Source: Jackrogersella multiformis
Lineage: Eukaryota > Ascomycota > Sordariomycetes > Xylariales > Hypoxylaceae
Direction of reading: 5' to 3'
Length of the DNA: 64,000 nt
Assembly: GCA_902806575.1 (NCBI GenBank)
Contig: CADCXD010000011.1
Coordinates: 1,984,001 to 2,048,000 of the forward strand
Each line of letters begins with the position of its first letter. Position 1 is the first letter of the stretch. The notes below the pieces were generated by a model. It was not told the DNA's origin, made no database searches, and saw only the letters and a list, made by a program, of their open reading frames with translations. Both the position numbers and the translations under genes were made by a program. This document shows, piece by piece, positions 1 to 11,034 of the stretch.

Positions 1-3000
1 CGCCACCAACGTAATCATCGCCATCGTCATCATCATCATCATCGTCGTCAATCGTAATCGCACTCGCGGCCTTCCTCTTGCGTCGCCCAGACGGTGGCGC
101 GGCATTCCCGCCCTCCTCCGGGACAGCATCGCCTTCCCCTTCCGCGGCAGGAGCAGCGATGCCATCAACCACCACCTTCGCGCGCAGCTTATTGACGGCC
201 TCGGCCATGCGCTTGCTCCCTTGGACCCTCTGCCTCGGGGCGAAGGCCTCCTTAGCCCCGACCCCGACGCCGCCCTCGAAGAACCTGGTGATGTTGCTCT
301 GGGTGCCCTCGGCCTCGCGGCGGTTCATGTCCCTGATCACCGGGACTAGGACCTCATCGGTGCGGTCCTCGCTCCAGCCGATCGTGCTCATCAGGAACTG
401 GCGCAGGCCCGCCACGTCGGGGACGCCCCACTGGAACGGCTCCGCGTCGCTGTCGACCTCCGGGCGCAGGTACGCCTCGAACACGGCCGGGCTCGGGAAC
501 CCGGGGGGCAGGAACAGCTTCGCGGCCTGGGCCTTGCGGAACTTCCTGCGGAACGCGGACGGCTGGTCCGCGTCCTTGGGCCGGCCGTGGATCTGGACGT
601 CCTGCCACCACTCTTGGAACTTGGCGAGCCCGTCTCTGCCGGGGAACTCGGAGAGGATTTCGACGGCGGTCACGGGGCCGACTCCCGGGAGACCTTCGGT
701 GTAGTCGGATCCTAATAGCTGGGCTAGCGAGATTAGCTGTTCGCGGGAGAGCGAGAGTTCCTTCTCGAGATCGGCCCCGAGGTAGCACTCGACAAATTTG
801 TTACTATTAAACATGTTTTTGTACACCCGCGTGCCGCCGAACAGGAAGGTATCCGAATCGTCTGTCACGATGCCGTCGACCAGACCAAGTCTCACTAGCT
901 CGGCACACTGAGCCTCGGCCTCCATTGGTGCGGTTACGTAGGGGATACCGAAAAATCGCAATAGAGCTTGGCATTCGGTGATCATGATCTGGGTGACCTC
1001 ATCCGCGTCTCTTCGGTCCTTCTTCTGTTGCGATCGTAGCGCTTTCAGTTCTCGCTCATACGCTTCCTGGTTTTCCCTTTCGGACTTGTGATTTAGCTGG
1101 CTGGCGAAGCGCGCGTGCTCTTCGGCTTCTTCGGCCATTTGAGCGAGCAGCTCTTCTTCCTCGGGGTCACTGAATTCGTTGTCATCAAATTCGGCGTCAC
1201 CAAAGATCTCATCATTAACATCTTTAGCCATGGTTTCTGATGCATCAGGTTGCTCGACAGCATCTGGTGTAGGTGCATCGACATCTTCGAAAATCGGCTC
1301 TGGAGACTCGGCTTGAGTATCAATGTCACTACTAGTAGGCTCTCCTGGAGGGTGCATAACCTCAACTTCTTCGAACTCCGGTTCTGGCGAAGCTGAATTA
1401 GATGGTGAATTTGATCTCGACACCACGTCTTCCATTGCTTCTGCCTGAGAAGTAGTCTGTTCCTGTACAATATCTGTATGCCGTGTGTCCTGTATTCGAT
1501 CTTGCTTATCGGCAACTGGGAGACTGACTCTTGTTCGGGTAGCGGGGGATAATTGTAGTGGCTTTTGATTCTCCTCTACGTTTATCGGGCTTTTCTGCCG
1601 TGGTAACGAAGGTCCTTCAATGATCTGAACATCGCTTTCGTCATCAGAAGACTCAATCTCGATGATATCATTCTTACGCCGTCGCCTTTCTTCGTCAAGT
1701 GCAGCTTCTCGATCTTGCTCGTTGATTTCGTGCTCGATTGCTCGCTGGGCTTTTAGAGAATCGCGGATATCCGTGTTATCCTGTATCATCCATGGTGGTA
1801 GCGGCCGGGGTGCATCGCTTTCTTGAGCTATATTTTCCTGTACTTGATTCATTTCCTCTTCATAATCGCGTACAAACCCGCCAGCAAGTTCATCGTCGAA
1901 ATTCGGCTCCATATTGACCTCCTTCTCAGGGACTTTCGCAGGTACCTGGTTTTCTCTCTTTGCGAAGATGCTAGATTTCCAGTCCAACTTCTCAAACGGC
2001 AGAGGCCCGTCAAATAGATTCTTTATATCAGAAACTGGAGGAGCAGCTTGTTGTATGAAAACTGGCGCTTTCTTCTTTCTTTTCTTAGATAATGCAGCCC
2101 GTAGATCAACCTCGCTATCGCTACTTTCGTTACTATTTCGTCGTTCCAAGGCAGGCTTGGGTGTAGGGTTCGACATAACCGCATTTGCTCTGTTATTTAC
2201 AATGTGTGCAATCATACTGCCACTTGTAGAAGCGATCGGTTTCGACTGCTCAACGGCCTTCTGGGTCCACTCAGGGGCAGGGACGTCTTCAAAAATTTCA
2301 TCCCCCTCCTCTTGTTCCTCTTGTTGTCCTGGTGAACTTACCCCATGCTGATTCCTAAGAGAAAGCGCAATGGCTCGATTGAGATCCTCGTCCTCATCGT
2401 CAATGAGAAGAGTTTCCTCCTGGTTTCGAGGCTCGAAAAGGTCATCAATCCCGTTTGTGGTATTTCCCCCAACAAACAGCGAGTCCTCATCCTCGTCAAC
2501 GAAAGCATGGGAGCCTGGTTGGACTTTTGGTAGCCGATTCAGACCTTCGATCGGAACGTCCTCGAAATCGTCCTCGTCTTCCCAATCCTCCTCCTCCTTA
2601 GTCTGGTACTGGAAGTCTAGAGCGTCCACATCAATAGGTTTATGCATCTCGCCGCGATCTTTCTCCCTACTAACAACACCAAGGGCCCAACCACCTTCAG
2701 CTCCGTCGTTCTTAACCAGAATGTATTCGCGATCCTTCTCGCCAGCTATGCGCGCGTTCCTCGCTAGCGTGAGATCGGTTCCCGTCATGCCGGCCTCCTG
2801 CATAAGCCTTTGCGTCAAGTGGTTTCGTTCCCGCACCCTCTCGATCTGGAACCGGGAGAAGGCCATCCTGTCGGGGAACATGCCGTCTAGCTGCTCCTTG
2901 CTCAAGCCCATCCTCAATCGGCTCCGCAATCTGGCCGCGTTCAGAATATTATATCTATCGACGGGTGGCAGGCTCCTGAAGAACTCGCCCTCGAAGTCGA

Positions 3001-3670
3001 TCTTGCTGAAGTCGTAGATATTGATATCCTCGCCGCTGTTGAACTGTCTCGCGTACTCCTCCAGCTCCTCGATGCTCATGATGCGAGGGTCTTCCGGCTG
3101 GCCCATCCCCTGAATGCCGCCGTCCAGTTCCGGAAGGTGGTAAGCGTCCTGCTTGTAAAACTTCCTGGTCCTCTGGCGTTCGGCCTGGCTCATGCCCAGC
3201 TCGTCCACGTAGACCAGCTGATCCGCATCGGGAATCTCCTCGACCGGATCCTGCCTCTCGGGCCTCCCCTGCCCCTCGCGCTCCACCCTCCTCTTCCGCT
3301 TCTCCTCTTCCTCCTCGGCCTTTCGCTGCATCTGCACGGCCAACAGCTTGCCGGCGGTGCGGACGGCGTCGTCCCTCCTGCCCTCGCGCCTCCTCTTCCG
3401 GCCCATGATGGTCTGGCGCTTCAGGGCGGGGGCGCCGCCGTCGAAGACGAAGACGGGGCGGATGCCGAACCACAGCAGCTTGCATATGCGGCGGAAGAAG
3501 CCGACGACGTGGGAGTTGCGCAGGGCGTTGCCCTCCTTGTCGCGCACGGCCTTGAGGAACTGGTATATCCAGATGGAGGCGTCGACGGCGAGACGCTTGC
3601 GGTTGAGGGTGGCGAGGTTCGTGGGCCGCGCGCAGGGCTGCACTACGGTCCAGAGCCCGTTCACACCCAT
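1..3670 (-). CDS. rad2: Rad2/XPG-family DNA repair endonuclease (3' end off window)
   Basis: Single uninterrupted frame of about 1,223 codons; the C-terminus runs off the left edge. It is the structure-specific nuclease that makes the 3' incision in nucleotide-excision repair in the nucleus. Seen: the N-domain begins MGVNGLWTVVQP at the ATG at 3670-3668, with DASIWIYQF and FVFDGGAP (metal-binding Asp). The I-domain near residues 905-990 has APMEAEAQCAEL, VTDDSDTFLFG and the helix-hairpin LGSDYTEGLPGVGP. Between them lies a long acidic spacer typical of XPG, with a UIM-like EDLNRAIALSLRNQ near residue 428. After the nuclease core there is a PIP-box-like QSNITRFF near residue 1124, then a basic stretch (GRRKRK) that may be an NLS. 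Length and order match fungal Rad2/Rad13. It is divergent from the gene at 4221. I checked a long part of the spacer (about 1440-2350) codon by codon and found no stop. Confidence 0.95.
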   Translation of the reverse strand, partial: MGVNGLWTVVQPCARPTNLATLNRKRLAVDASIWIYQFLKAVRDKEGNALRNSHVVGFFRRICKLLWFGIRPVFVFDGGAPALKRQTIMGRKRRREGRRDDAVRTAGKLLAVQMQRKAEEEEEKRKRRVEREGQGRPERQDPVEEIPDADQLVYVDELGMSQAERQRTRKFYKQDAYHLPELDGGIQGMGQPEDPRIMSIEELEEYARQFNSGEDINIYDFSKIDFEGEFFRSLPPVDRYNILNAARLRSRLRMGLSKEQLDGMFPDRMAFSRFQIERVRERNHLTQRLMQEAGMTGTDLTLARNARIAGEKDREYILVKNDGAEGGWALGVVSREKDRGEMHKPIDVDALDFQYQTKEEEDWEDEDDFEDVPIEGLNRLPKVQPGSHAFVDEDEDSLFVGGNTTNGIDDLFEPRNQEETLLIDDEDEDLNRAIALSLRNQHGVSSPGQQEEQEEGDEIFEDVPAPEWTQKAVEQSKPIASTSGSMIAHIVNNRANAVMSNPTPKPALERRNSNESSDSEVDLRAALSKKRKKKAPVFIQQAAPPVSDIKNLFDGPLPFEKLDWKSSIFAKRENQVPAKVPEKEVNMEPNFDDELAGGFVRDYEEEMNQVQENIAQESDAPRPLPPWMIQDNTDIRDSLKAQRAIEHEINEQDREAALDEERRRRKNDIIEIESSDDESDVQIIEGPSLPRQKSPINVEENQKPLQLSPATRTRVSLPVADKQDRIQDTRHTDIVQEQTTSQAEAMEDVVSRSNSPSNSASPEPEFEEVEVMHPPGEPTSSDIDTQAESPEPIFEDVDAPTPDAVEQPDASETMAKDVNDEIFGDAEFDDNEFSDPEEEELLAQMAEEAEEHARFASQLNHKSERENQEAYERELKALRSQQKKDRRDADEVTQIMITECQALLRFFGIPYVTAPMEAEAQCAELVRLGLVDGIVTDDSDTFLFGGTRVYKNMFNSNKFVECYLGADLEKELSLSREQLISLAQLLGSDYTEGLPGVGPVTAVEILSEFPGRDGLAKFQEWWQDVQIHGRPKDADQPSAFRRKFRKAQAAKLFLPPGFPSPAVFEAYLRPEVDSDAEPFQWGVPDVAGLRQFLMSTIGWSEDRTDEVLVPVIRDMNRREAEGTQSNITRFFEGGVGVGAKEAFAPRQRVQGSKRMAEAVNKLRAKVVVDGIAAPAAEGEGDAVPEEGGNAAPPSGRRKRKAASAITIDDDDDDDDDGDDYVGG

Positions 3671-4220
3671 GGCGCCACGGGATTTGGAAGATTAGGACTT
3701 AGAGACGCAATGTACCTATGCAATGGTTGCGATGGTATGAAAGGAAAGGAACATTCATGTATGATAGATGTGTGGTCGCATGGTGAAAGGTATCGATACA
3801 GATACCGCCGATGGAAGTTGCATTGGAGGAGGCTCCTTAAGAAGGTGTTGTTGTCTAAAGAAAGAAGCTACGGACAATAACGATGACGATGACTCGACGC
3901 CTCACCGCGAAGGTAACCGCGTTTAGTCCCGAACTGGTAAGGGCAAGCCTTGGCAATTTGAAGTCGTAATTGCAGGGGCCATGCCTACACTAGTATTATT
4001 ATCGATAAGCCCTACACCTATGCTGCCCCTCCATTTCCAAGGTTACTAGCCTCTTTGTATCTCTTTGTTCGGCCGGCGCAAGAATAAATCTCCTAAATAT
4101 TTATTTATTAGGCACCTAGATATGATAGAGTATATTAATTGCGAGCGCAACCTGCCCTCCAATTAAGTATCACTCCAGAGGTCTCCCATGACGATCTGTC
4201 AGAGGTTATAGGCCGTTACA
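3671..4220. promoter_or_regulatory. Divergent intergenic region between rad2 and the Naa38-like gene
   Basis: About 550 bp separate two divergently transcribed genes, so both promoters must lie here. It contains AT-rich runs near 4085-4140, including TATTTATTTATTAGG. I found no unambiguous TATA box or operator and no additional coding frame. Confidence 0.45.
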
Positions 4221-4661
4221 ATGGACAACGACGTCGAGAAGGCGGACGCCGAGGGGTTTCTGAAATCGCTTCTCAACAAGAACCTGCGCATCTACGCGAC
4301 CGACGGCCGCCTCTTCATAGGGACATTCAAATGCACCGACACCGTCAGTCTTGCCCCCGATCGCATCATATTTCATTAGCGACTACATAACTTACAAGCG
4401 CTAACGCATACGTGTTCGCAGCATAGCAACGTCGTCCTGTCGCTCACCTACGAGTACCGGCAGCCGTCGCAGCAGAAACTCGCCGAAGCCGCGAGCTCCG
4501 CGTTGGGCAAGGACACGGTGACCGCGGACATGACGTCGCGGTACCTGGGCCTCGTCGTCGTCCCCGGGGAGCACATCGTCAAGGTGGAAGTCGAGGAGTT
4601 CTCTAGCCAGGTCAAGGGCCGCTCGATATTCGAGAGGAAGGATATTTTCGGTGGCCGGTGA
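4221..4661 (+). CDS. Lsm-domain protein, NatC auxiliary subunit Naa38/Mak31-like
   Basis: Two exons, 4221-4343 and 4422-4661, joined across a 78-nt intron (GTCAGT..CGCAG, branch-like GCTAAC), give 120 aa. The Lsm fold is visible: residues 18-41 read LLNKNLRIYATDGRLFIGTF followed by KCTD, the Sm1 strand set. After a variable insert, YLGLVVVPGEHIVKVEVEEF forms the Sm2 part. This LSMD1/Naa38 pattern (TDGR..G.F.CTD..NV, then LGL..VPG.HIV) fits the small auxiliary subunit of the NatC N-terminal acetyltransferase, which works with Naa30 and Naa35 at the ribosome. The position of the intron right after the CTDT motif restores the HSNVVL strand in frame, supporting the splice call. A generic LSM protein is the alternative; family assignment is good, subunit assignment is inferred. 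Confidence 0.85.
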
Positions 4662-6918
4662 CCGACGTTGCGGACATTGCGTACCTAATACAAAGGGTGT
4701 AGTTGACACCGTTACCGATCATGCAAGGTGGTGAGATTGTTACCTGGTCTTCGAGATATGGGTGCCTCGGGAGTATCAGCGGAACTGACTGCCCTATTTC
4801 GTGGAGATGCCTGGTGTAGTGGCTCAAGAAGGACTTCGTATCTATCGGTGTGATGTCGTATATGTCCGTATCTGCAGCATACTCTCATGGTGCGGATGGG
4901 CAAGGAGCTGCCAGCGACCGCCGATAACGATCCTCCGATGACGAGAAACCATGGGCAATGAGTTACTCACTTGATCAACGAAGTACAGATTACGACCACA
5001 AGTAGCTCCTGGATAAGTAGTAAAAGGCGCCGACTTCGATGCCCTTTAAACACATATACTTATGATTATGCTAATAGGTTAACCTTTACACGAGGTACTC
5101 TTCGTTACATGATAGGTCTTACAAACTAGCATCAACCGTAAATGTGAGGCCTTGGCTGACTTGATGAAAAGTATGAGCAATAAGATCTCTAAATATGTTA
5201 AGATATGCCTGTCATCTTCAGGAGGCAGTCATCCAATATCGCGGTCGATATTCCGATATAGATATATGGTTTCCTCAAGGAAAAAAAGACTATATGGTCT
5301 ATGCAATAAACAGAGTGAGTCAGTACTTACTATATTTCCACACGAGCTTCTCAGCGACAATAAAATAGCCTATAAGTAATCTACTCGACACCGCATTAAT
5401 AGAGCTAATATTATTTACCTATAGCAAATTATTTGTCTTGGCCATTCTTCTCTTTAGCTTAACTAATCCAGAATCCAGAACTACCGAGTAAAAGTGACAG
5501 CCAAGTTCGTGCTACGAGGGAGTTAAACCGTAGCTTCACATCGCTCCCCTATGTACTAGTCCTTCGTGGGTATAACAGTTGATTATCCTAGAAAATAGGA
5601 ACTAACTCATACCTAACTTTGCGGGGTTTCTCGGTACTACTATGCTCGATCTATGGGGTAGGTAGGTATATCAAACTAGACTACCTAGGCAGTTACCTAT
5701 TAGGCCGTTCTAAAGTTAGAGTTATAAAAGACGAGGTGCTAAGACTATCTAGAGAATAAGTCCGCGTTATAGCTCCCTGGACAAATTGCCTAACGCTGCG
5801 TTAAGGTTGGCTTTGGCCATTAATCATACTTGTGTTAAACTTCATCGTCGATGAGCTTAGTAATATCACTCGTTCGAGATTACTCGGCCGTTTTAGTAGA
5901 ACATTCGTGGAACTCTAGGATAGACACGCTGACACGGTGGGCTGCAGCGAAGGCCGGTGACACGGATATAGGCAACATGCATATGTCCATATTATGGAAG
6001 GAATTTGCGTTGGTTGTATTTGTCTATCGTATAGGCTACACAACCATGAGGAGCCCACCTTCAGGAACATCGTTTAGATAGTAGAACTCATTCCTTCAGA
6101 TCCGAAGGCTACTATGAACACAGCTCAAAGCATCAAATACGGCAGAAATGTAACTACAAGAAGGCAAGAGTACCATGGTTCGAATTCCACGCATACTGAC
6201 GGTCCCATATATCGGTACCTAGACTACACACCTAGGTCGGTAGCTATATCAGTGGAGCTTAGCTTATGTTATAGTTGCATAAGCTTTAGAAATAATGTGA
6301 AGTAGTTGGTAGCATAGCACATCCTAGGTACTCACAAACCTACTTAGGTAAATTATGTGACGTAGTTGCATACGTTATGACCATAGAACCCTTATTATAT
6401 TTCCCGGTGGAAGTTACCGGAGAGATGATCTCAGGATATGACCAAAGGTGGGGCCAATTGGAAGGACTATTCCCGGGGAGTGAATTGGTATGAGGGGCAT
6501 AAACGCAACGTTAGGTGGGAGTGCCGAATAGGTGGGATCCGTCGGGATCGATGTGGATGTTTCCATGGTTGTGACTGTGAGTATGTGTACGGATGGATAC
6601 AGATGCGTTAAAATGATGCACAAAGCTGTTGCGTAGGTACAACGTCTCAGTGTTTCGGCCACGATCGTGCTCCACAGATTTTATGCTTCGAATGTAAGTC
6701 GGAACCTTGGGGACCTTGGAAGAATCTCATATTTGGTGACACTAAAACAATCTAACCTTTGACTCCATCGTTAGGGTGTAACCGAAAGGGCTTTAAAGGT
6801 TAAATTGGGCCAGCGCCGCGCACATCACATCCTACCTACCTATTTCCTACCTATTTTCTAGGTAGGTAAGGAGGGAGGTATCCTTAGTCGACTAGGTATT
6901 CATCAAGCCTCTGCAACT
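4662..6918. other. Gene-free intergenic region
   Basis: About 2.3 kb between two plus-strand genes. Only short ORFs with no recognisable motif occur. It holds copies of the TAGGTAGGTA/CCTAGG motif (around 5656-5700, 6218-6240, 6835-6880), the last just upstream of the aldehyde dehydrogenase start. I see no RNA gene or transposon relic I can name. Confidence 0.5.
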
Positions 6919-8396
6919 ATGTCAACATACACAGTACCGTTCGTCATTAACGGCGAAGAACGCTATGCCGAGAATACCTTCGACGTGATATCGCCCGATA
7001 CCGGTAAGGTATTGCATCAGTGCAGCATAGCGACAGAGGTAGAAACTCTCGAAGCTATCGAGGCTGCTGCCGCTGCGGGCCAGCAATGGCGAAATACGCC
7101 CGCGGCCGAGCGCCGAGATATTATTCTCCGAGCAGCCGAAATTTTGAACAACAGGCGAGACGAACTGGCCCAGTATATGATGGACGAAGTTGCCGCTTCA
7201 CGTGGTTGGGCTGACTTCAATCTCAACCTCGTCTTTGATATGCTCAAAGATGTAGCCGGCCGAGTAGTCGCTATAGAAGGCACTGTCCCTCCATGTCAAC
7301 CAGGACTTACAACAATGGTTGTGAAGGAACCTTATGGTGTCGTGCTAGCAATAGCTCCTTGGTAAGTAACCCCTAGAATCCATCTGGCCGGAATCAAAGC
7401 TCAACGCTCCGAAGGAATGCGACATACATCTTAGGCACTCGCTCGGTACTCTTCCCCATCGCGGCTGGTTGTACGGTTGTATTCAAAGGCTCCGAAACAG
7501 CGCCCAGGGCTCATCGTGCCATCGTATCCGTCCTTAGCGAAGCCGGAGTTCCTAACGGAGTAGTAAACTACATAGTATCAGACCCTGCCCATGCACCATC
7601 AGTTACGGAGACTCTCATCTCCAATCCGAATGTTAAGAAGATTAACTTCACCGGCAGCACGGCTGTGGGGAGGATCCTCGCAAAGATGGCAGGCCAACAT
7701 CTGAAACCTGTCGTTTTGGAACTCGGAGGCAAGGCACCAGCTATCGTGTGGGAGGATGCGAATTTGGATCTTGCCGCACAACAATCCGTGGCGGGTGCAT
7801 TTTTCTTCTCCGGGCAGATATGTATGAGCACGGAGAGGATCATCGTGCATAAGAATGTCAGCGCAGCATTTCAAGAGAAGTTGCTTGCAAAGATCGAGCA
7901 GGCATTCCCATCCAAAGGCGATGCCCTAATCCTGATCAACACCCAAAGTGTGGTTAAGAATAAGAAGCTTATCCAGGACGCAGTGAGCAAGGGCGCTTCC
8001 CTCCTCAATGGGAACGTGGATACCGAAGAGAGCTCGAAGACGAGAATGAGACCGATAATAGTCGGCAAGGTGACGCCTGATATGGACTTATACAAGCAGG
8101 AATCATTTGGTCCTTCGGTGAGCCTCATCGAGGTTGAAACCGAGGAAGAGGCACTGCGGATAGCCAACGACACTGAATACGGTCTCACATCTGCCGTCTT
8201 CACCGAGGATCTCAGGGTTGGTTTGCGGTTCGCAAGAGGCATTGAAAGCGGTGCAGTTCATATCAATAACATGACCATTCATGACGAGATGACATTGCCA
8301 CATGGAGGAGTTAAATCAAGCGGATATGGACGATTCAATAGCTTGGCCGGGATGGAGGAATGGGTCAGAACGAAGACCATCACTTGGCGAAACTAG
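6919..8396 (+). CDS. NAD(P)-dependent aldehyde dehydrogenase
   Basis: Two exons (6919-7361, 7415-8396) give 474 aa. The 53-nt intron starts GTAAGT and ends ..CGAAG; choosing this acceptor restores the ALDH oxyanion segment as W-N-A-T-Y-I-L-G-T-R. Other nearby AGs break the frame. Family marks seen: Asn149, Lys172 in VVFKGSE, the nucleotide-binding FTGSTAVG (about 226-233), general base Glu250 in LELGGKAP, and catalytic Cys284 in FSGQICMSTER. Length is normal for the superfamily. It oxidises an aldehyde to the acid, probably in the cytosol since no targeting peptide is visible. The sequence resembles the vanillin/salicylaldehyde dehydrogenase branch by inspection only, so substrate is not assigned. 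The usual Pro after WNA is Thr here. It stands alone between an Lsm gene and a short conserved gene. Confidence 0.93.
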
Positions 8397-8908
8397 TCAG
8401 CTTGCTACCCTAGCAGCCTAGTAGATGAGGAAGCCATTGATAAAATAGAACTTGCAAGAGCTATAGTATAAGATCAAAGTACCTAAAGGACGATCATTAT
8501 CGGCTTGAAAAGAGAAGAATGAGGAAGAATAAAAGATTATACTATTTTCATCTAGTGCCCGAGATTTACATACTAGGTATTACCTAAAGTGCCTAAGATT
8601 TAACACTAAGATGTTTTGATACCATAATCGTTCGAGGTAGAGGGGCCTAATGAGAGCCATAATCGATTGGCCTAAACACCCCTTCCCGCTACCTACCGGT
8701 ACGTACTATCGGTATCCACTCCGGCATGTACCGTATTTATTAGTGGACCTAGTAACCTAAAATTTGTACTCCGAAATGTACCTACAGAAGCTCCAAGGGA
8801 TGTCCCGACGCATAACGTCATCGGGAAATTTTACATTCTTTAACTTTCAAGTATCACAGTCTCCTCCCTACTTCTTCACATTACAAATAGGACAGACAAC
8901 ATCTTCTA
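8397..8908. other. Intergenic, no feature seen
   Basis: About 510 bp between two plus-strand genes; contains the 3' end region of the dehydrogenase and the promoter of the following gene. No conserved ORF or clear element recognised. Confidence 0.4.
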
Positions 8909-9544
8909 ATGGGCGCGAAATCATCAAAACCCGCCCAGTCGGCGATACGCAAGTTCCCCTCGAGGGCTCCCGGCAATGCGGCCCCTCCACATGTTCGACC
9001 GCAGCCGTCCGCACAACGGAGCGCGGAGCCGCGAGCTTCGTTTGCGAAGGACGATGGTGAGTAGCAGCAGCAGCACCTCCAACCACACCTGTCCGCATAC
9101 CCGGCTGACTCGTGGCCTGCCTCGCGCTCAGCAATCAAAGCGGATGGCGCAGACCCAGACGCGAATCCCGCGACGAACTCGACGTTTTCGCAACGGCTGA
9201 GGCAGATGGGCGTGGTGACGCCGAACCCGACCTTGTCAAACTCTTCGACCGCGTCTTCTTCCTACCCCGGCTTCCCGGACAAAGGGCCCAGCTTCCCCTC
9301 GCAAGCCCAGAACCCCACGCTGAGCGCGCTCGAGGCGCGGCGCCGGATACAGGATCGTGCGCAGCTCGAGTTCGAGAATCTTGGCCAGGGGAGGGAGTTC
9401 CTGGATGCTGCGACCCTGAGGCAGATTCTCACGATGCAAGGACAGGGCACGCCGACCGCTGATATTGAAAAGCTTCTGAGGCTTAAGAACGGCGTTGTCG
9501 GCAGGTTGGGCCCTAAGGGTGTTACTCTTCCTTTGAGTAGCTAA
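8909..9544 (+). CDS. Short conserved ascomycete protein with N-terminal MGAKSSK and C-terminal helix-turn-helix-like segment
   Basis: Two exons (8909-9056, 9132-9544) separated by a 75-nt intron (GTGAGT..CTCAG) give 186 aa. The intron length is a multiple of three but contains an in-frame TAG, so splicing is needed. The N-terminus MGAKSSKPAQ fits the N-myristoylation pattern (Gly2, Ser6). The middle is low-complexity, rich in Ser, Pro and Asn. The C-terminal 65 residues are the conserved part: an Ala/Arg-rich helix (ALEARRRIQDRAQLEFE), then DAATLRQILTMQGQGTP, ADIEKLLRLKNGVVGRLGPKG, which reads like a small helix-turn-helix. Proteins of this shape are annotated in moulds as helix-turn-helix domain proteins; the biochemical role is unknown to me. 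It converges on the dehydrogenase at 9894. Confidence 0.75.
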
Positions 9545-9893
9545 CAGTGATGTTTATTTTATGATGACGATGTGGAAATGGAGTAAAATTGGAAGGCGGA
9601 AAACAAAAAGAAAAGTCACGGCTTTACTGGGGAACACGAATTATTGATGTATAATATGCATTTGAGGTATATAAAAGGTATGTAAAAGCGCCATCTATCA
9701 TATCGCCTTGTACATTCGATAATATACTTATCCCATCTCACTACCCATACGCGCAGCCACAGGGAAAGTTCGTTCTTTTGTTCTTCGAGAAGGTCGCCCC
9801 TAGGTAGCATATACCTTGCCAATCTAGATCCCGACGCTATACTCCACTGAACTCCGCCTTCCGTCCGCTCGCATGCTACCAGGCTTCTAGACT
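9545..9893. other. Convergent 3' intergenic region
   Basis: 349 bp between the stop codons of two convergent genes. AT-rich with AATAAA-like stretches; holds both 3' untranslated regions. No gene seen. Confidence 0.45.
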
Positions 9894-11034
9894 CTACCAA
9901 GCGGAGTGTCCGCCGTCGATGCGCAGGTCGGCGCCCGTCATGAAGCGGCTGGCGTCGCTGAGCAGAAACACGGCCGCGCCGCGGTAGTCTTCCGGCTTGC
10001 TCAGCTTGTTCAGCATGTTCTGCTTGGGCCACTCGACGCCCCGCTCCGGGAACTTCTCGAACAGCTTCTTCACCATCTCCGTCACGATGTAGCCCGGCGA
10101 TATCGTGTTGACGCGGATATTCTTCACGCCCCACTCCATCGCTAGGTTGCGCCCTAGTTGGATCACGGCTGCTTTGGAGGCGTTGTACACGCTGGTGGTC
10201 GCAGTCAGCTAAAAGATGTTCTCGGACGTCTGGCAGAGATTGGAAAACTGAGATGGGAAGTTATGACTTACGGGCAAATCAGGCCACGGTTCGCGATCGT
10301 GCCGCTCATGCTGGCGATCAGGACGATGCTTCCGGGCGTGTCGTTCTCGTACATGTATTTCGCCACGGCCTGCGCCGTCATCAACACGCCGGTAACGTTG
10401 ACTCCCAGCATGCGGTTTGCGTCCTCCGCCGTGTAATCCAAGGCTGGAGTCTCCTGCTGGATTCCAGCTGCTGCGATCAACCCGTCGATGTGTCCCTCCT
10501 TGGCGAATACTTCTCCGGTGATTCTCTGGAGGTTTTTGGCGCCATCCAGCACATCCACTTGGTGGTAATGCATCGAGGTGCCTAGCTCCTTGGCTCGACG
10601 CGCTACCTTGTCATATGGCGTGCCAGAACCCGGCTCGGGCTGCCTATCGTAGACGTGCACTGTCGTTTACATAATCAGCACGCTCTCGGGTAGAATATGT
10701 CTCTCCTCATACCTATGGCTCCCGCTTCTAGGAGAGCTTCGGCCTGCACGAGACCAAGCCCTTGTGCCGCACCCGAAATTACGATAACTTTGCCCCTCAA
10801 GTCGAACTCAGGCAGCACCGAAGGACTGTTCGGGACCGGGTTTCCCTTGGAACCACGTACTGCAGTGTTGTGAAAGGATCGTCGTGTAAGATCGTCACGG
10901 GTAGGCCACCTGCAGGTTGCTGTACCCGCTGCTCTAGCGGCAAGGCTGCATGTCGGTGTTACACGCAACGTAGTGCGGGCCAGCCTGCCTACTGAAGGGG
11001 CAGCTCGACACACCCTCGGCGCCAGCGTCGTCAT
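9894..11034 (-). CDS. Short-chain dehydrogenase/reductase with likely mitochondrial presequence
   Basis: Three exons on the minus strand, 11034-10713, 10659-10272 and 10191-9894, give 335 aa. Introns are 53 and 80 nt (GTATGA..ACAG and GTAAGT..CCAG); joins restore AIVHVYDR and LICPVYNASK. The first 65 residues are Arg/Ala/Thr-rich with few acids (MTTLAPRVCRAAPSVGRLAR...), a likely mitochondrial targeting sequence. The Rossmann core follows: SGAAQGLG near residues 91-98 (the usual first Thr is Ser), the AAAG strand, active-site YNASK, and the C-terminal SPGYIVTEM and FMTGADLRIDGGHSAW. It is a classical SDR of the sorbose reductase/arabinitol dehydrogenase type in moulds. It reduces or oxidises a small carbonyl/alcohol with NAD(P); substrate not assigned. 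Confidence 0.92.

Noticed and set aside
354..3880. Several long ORFs overlapping rad2 in other frames
   Set aside because: They are shadows of the XPG frame; composition is arginine- or proline-rich noise without domains.
6170..6200. tRNA T-arm (GGTTCGAATTCC)
   Set aside because: Spacing of the B-box is wrong and no matching acceptor or anticodon stems were found upstream.
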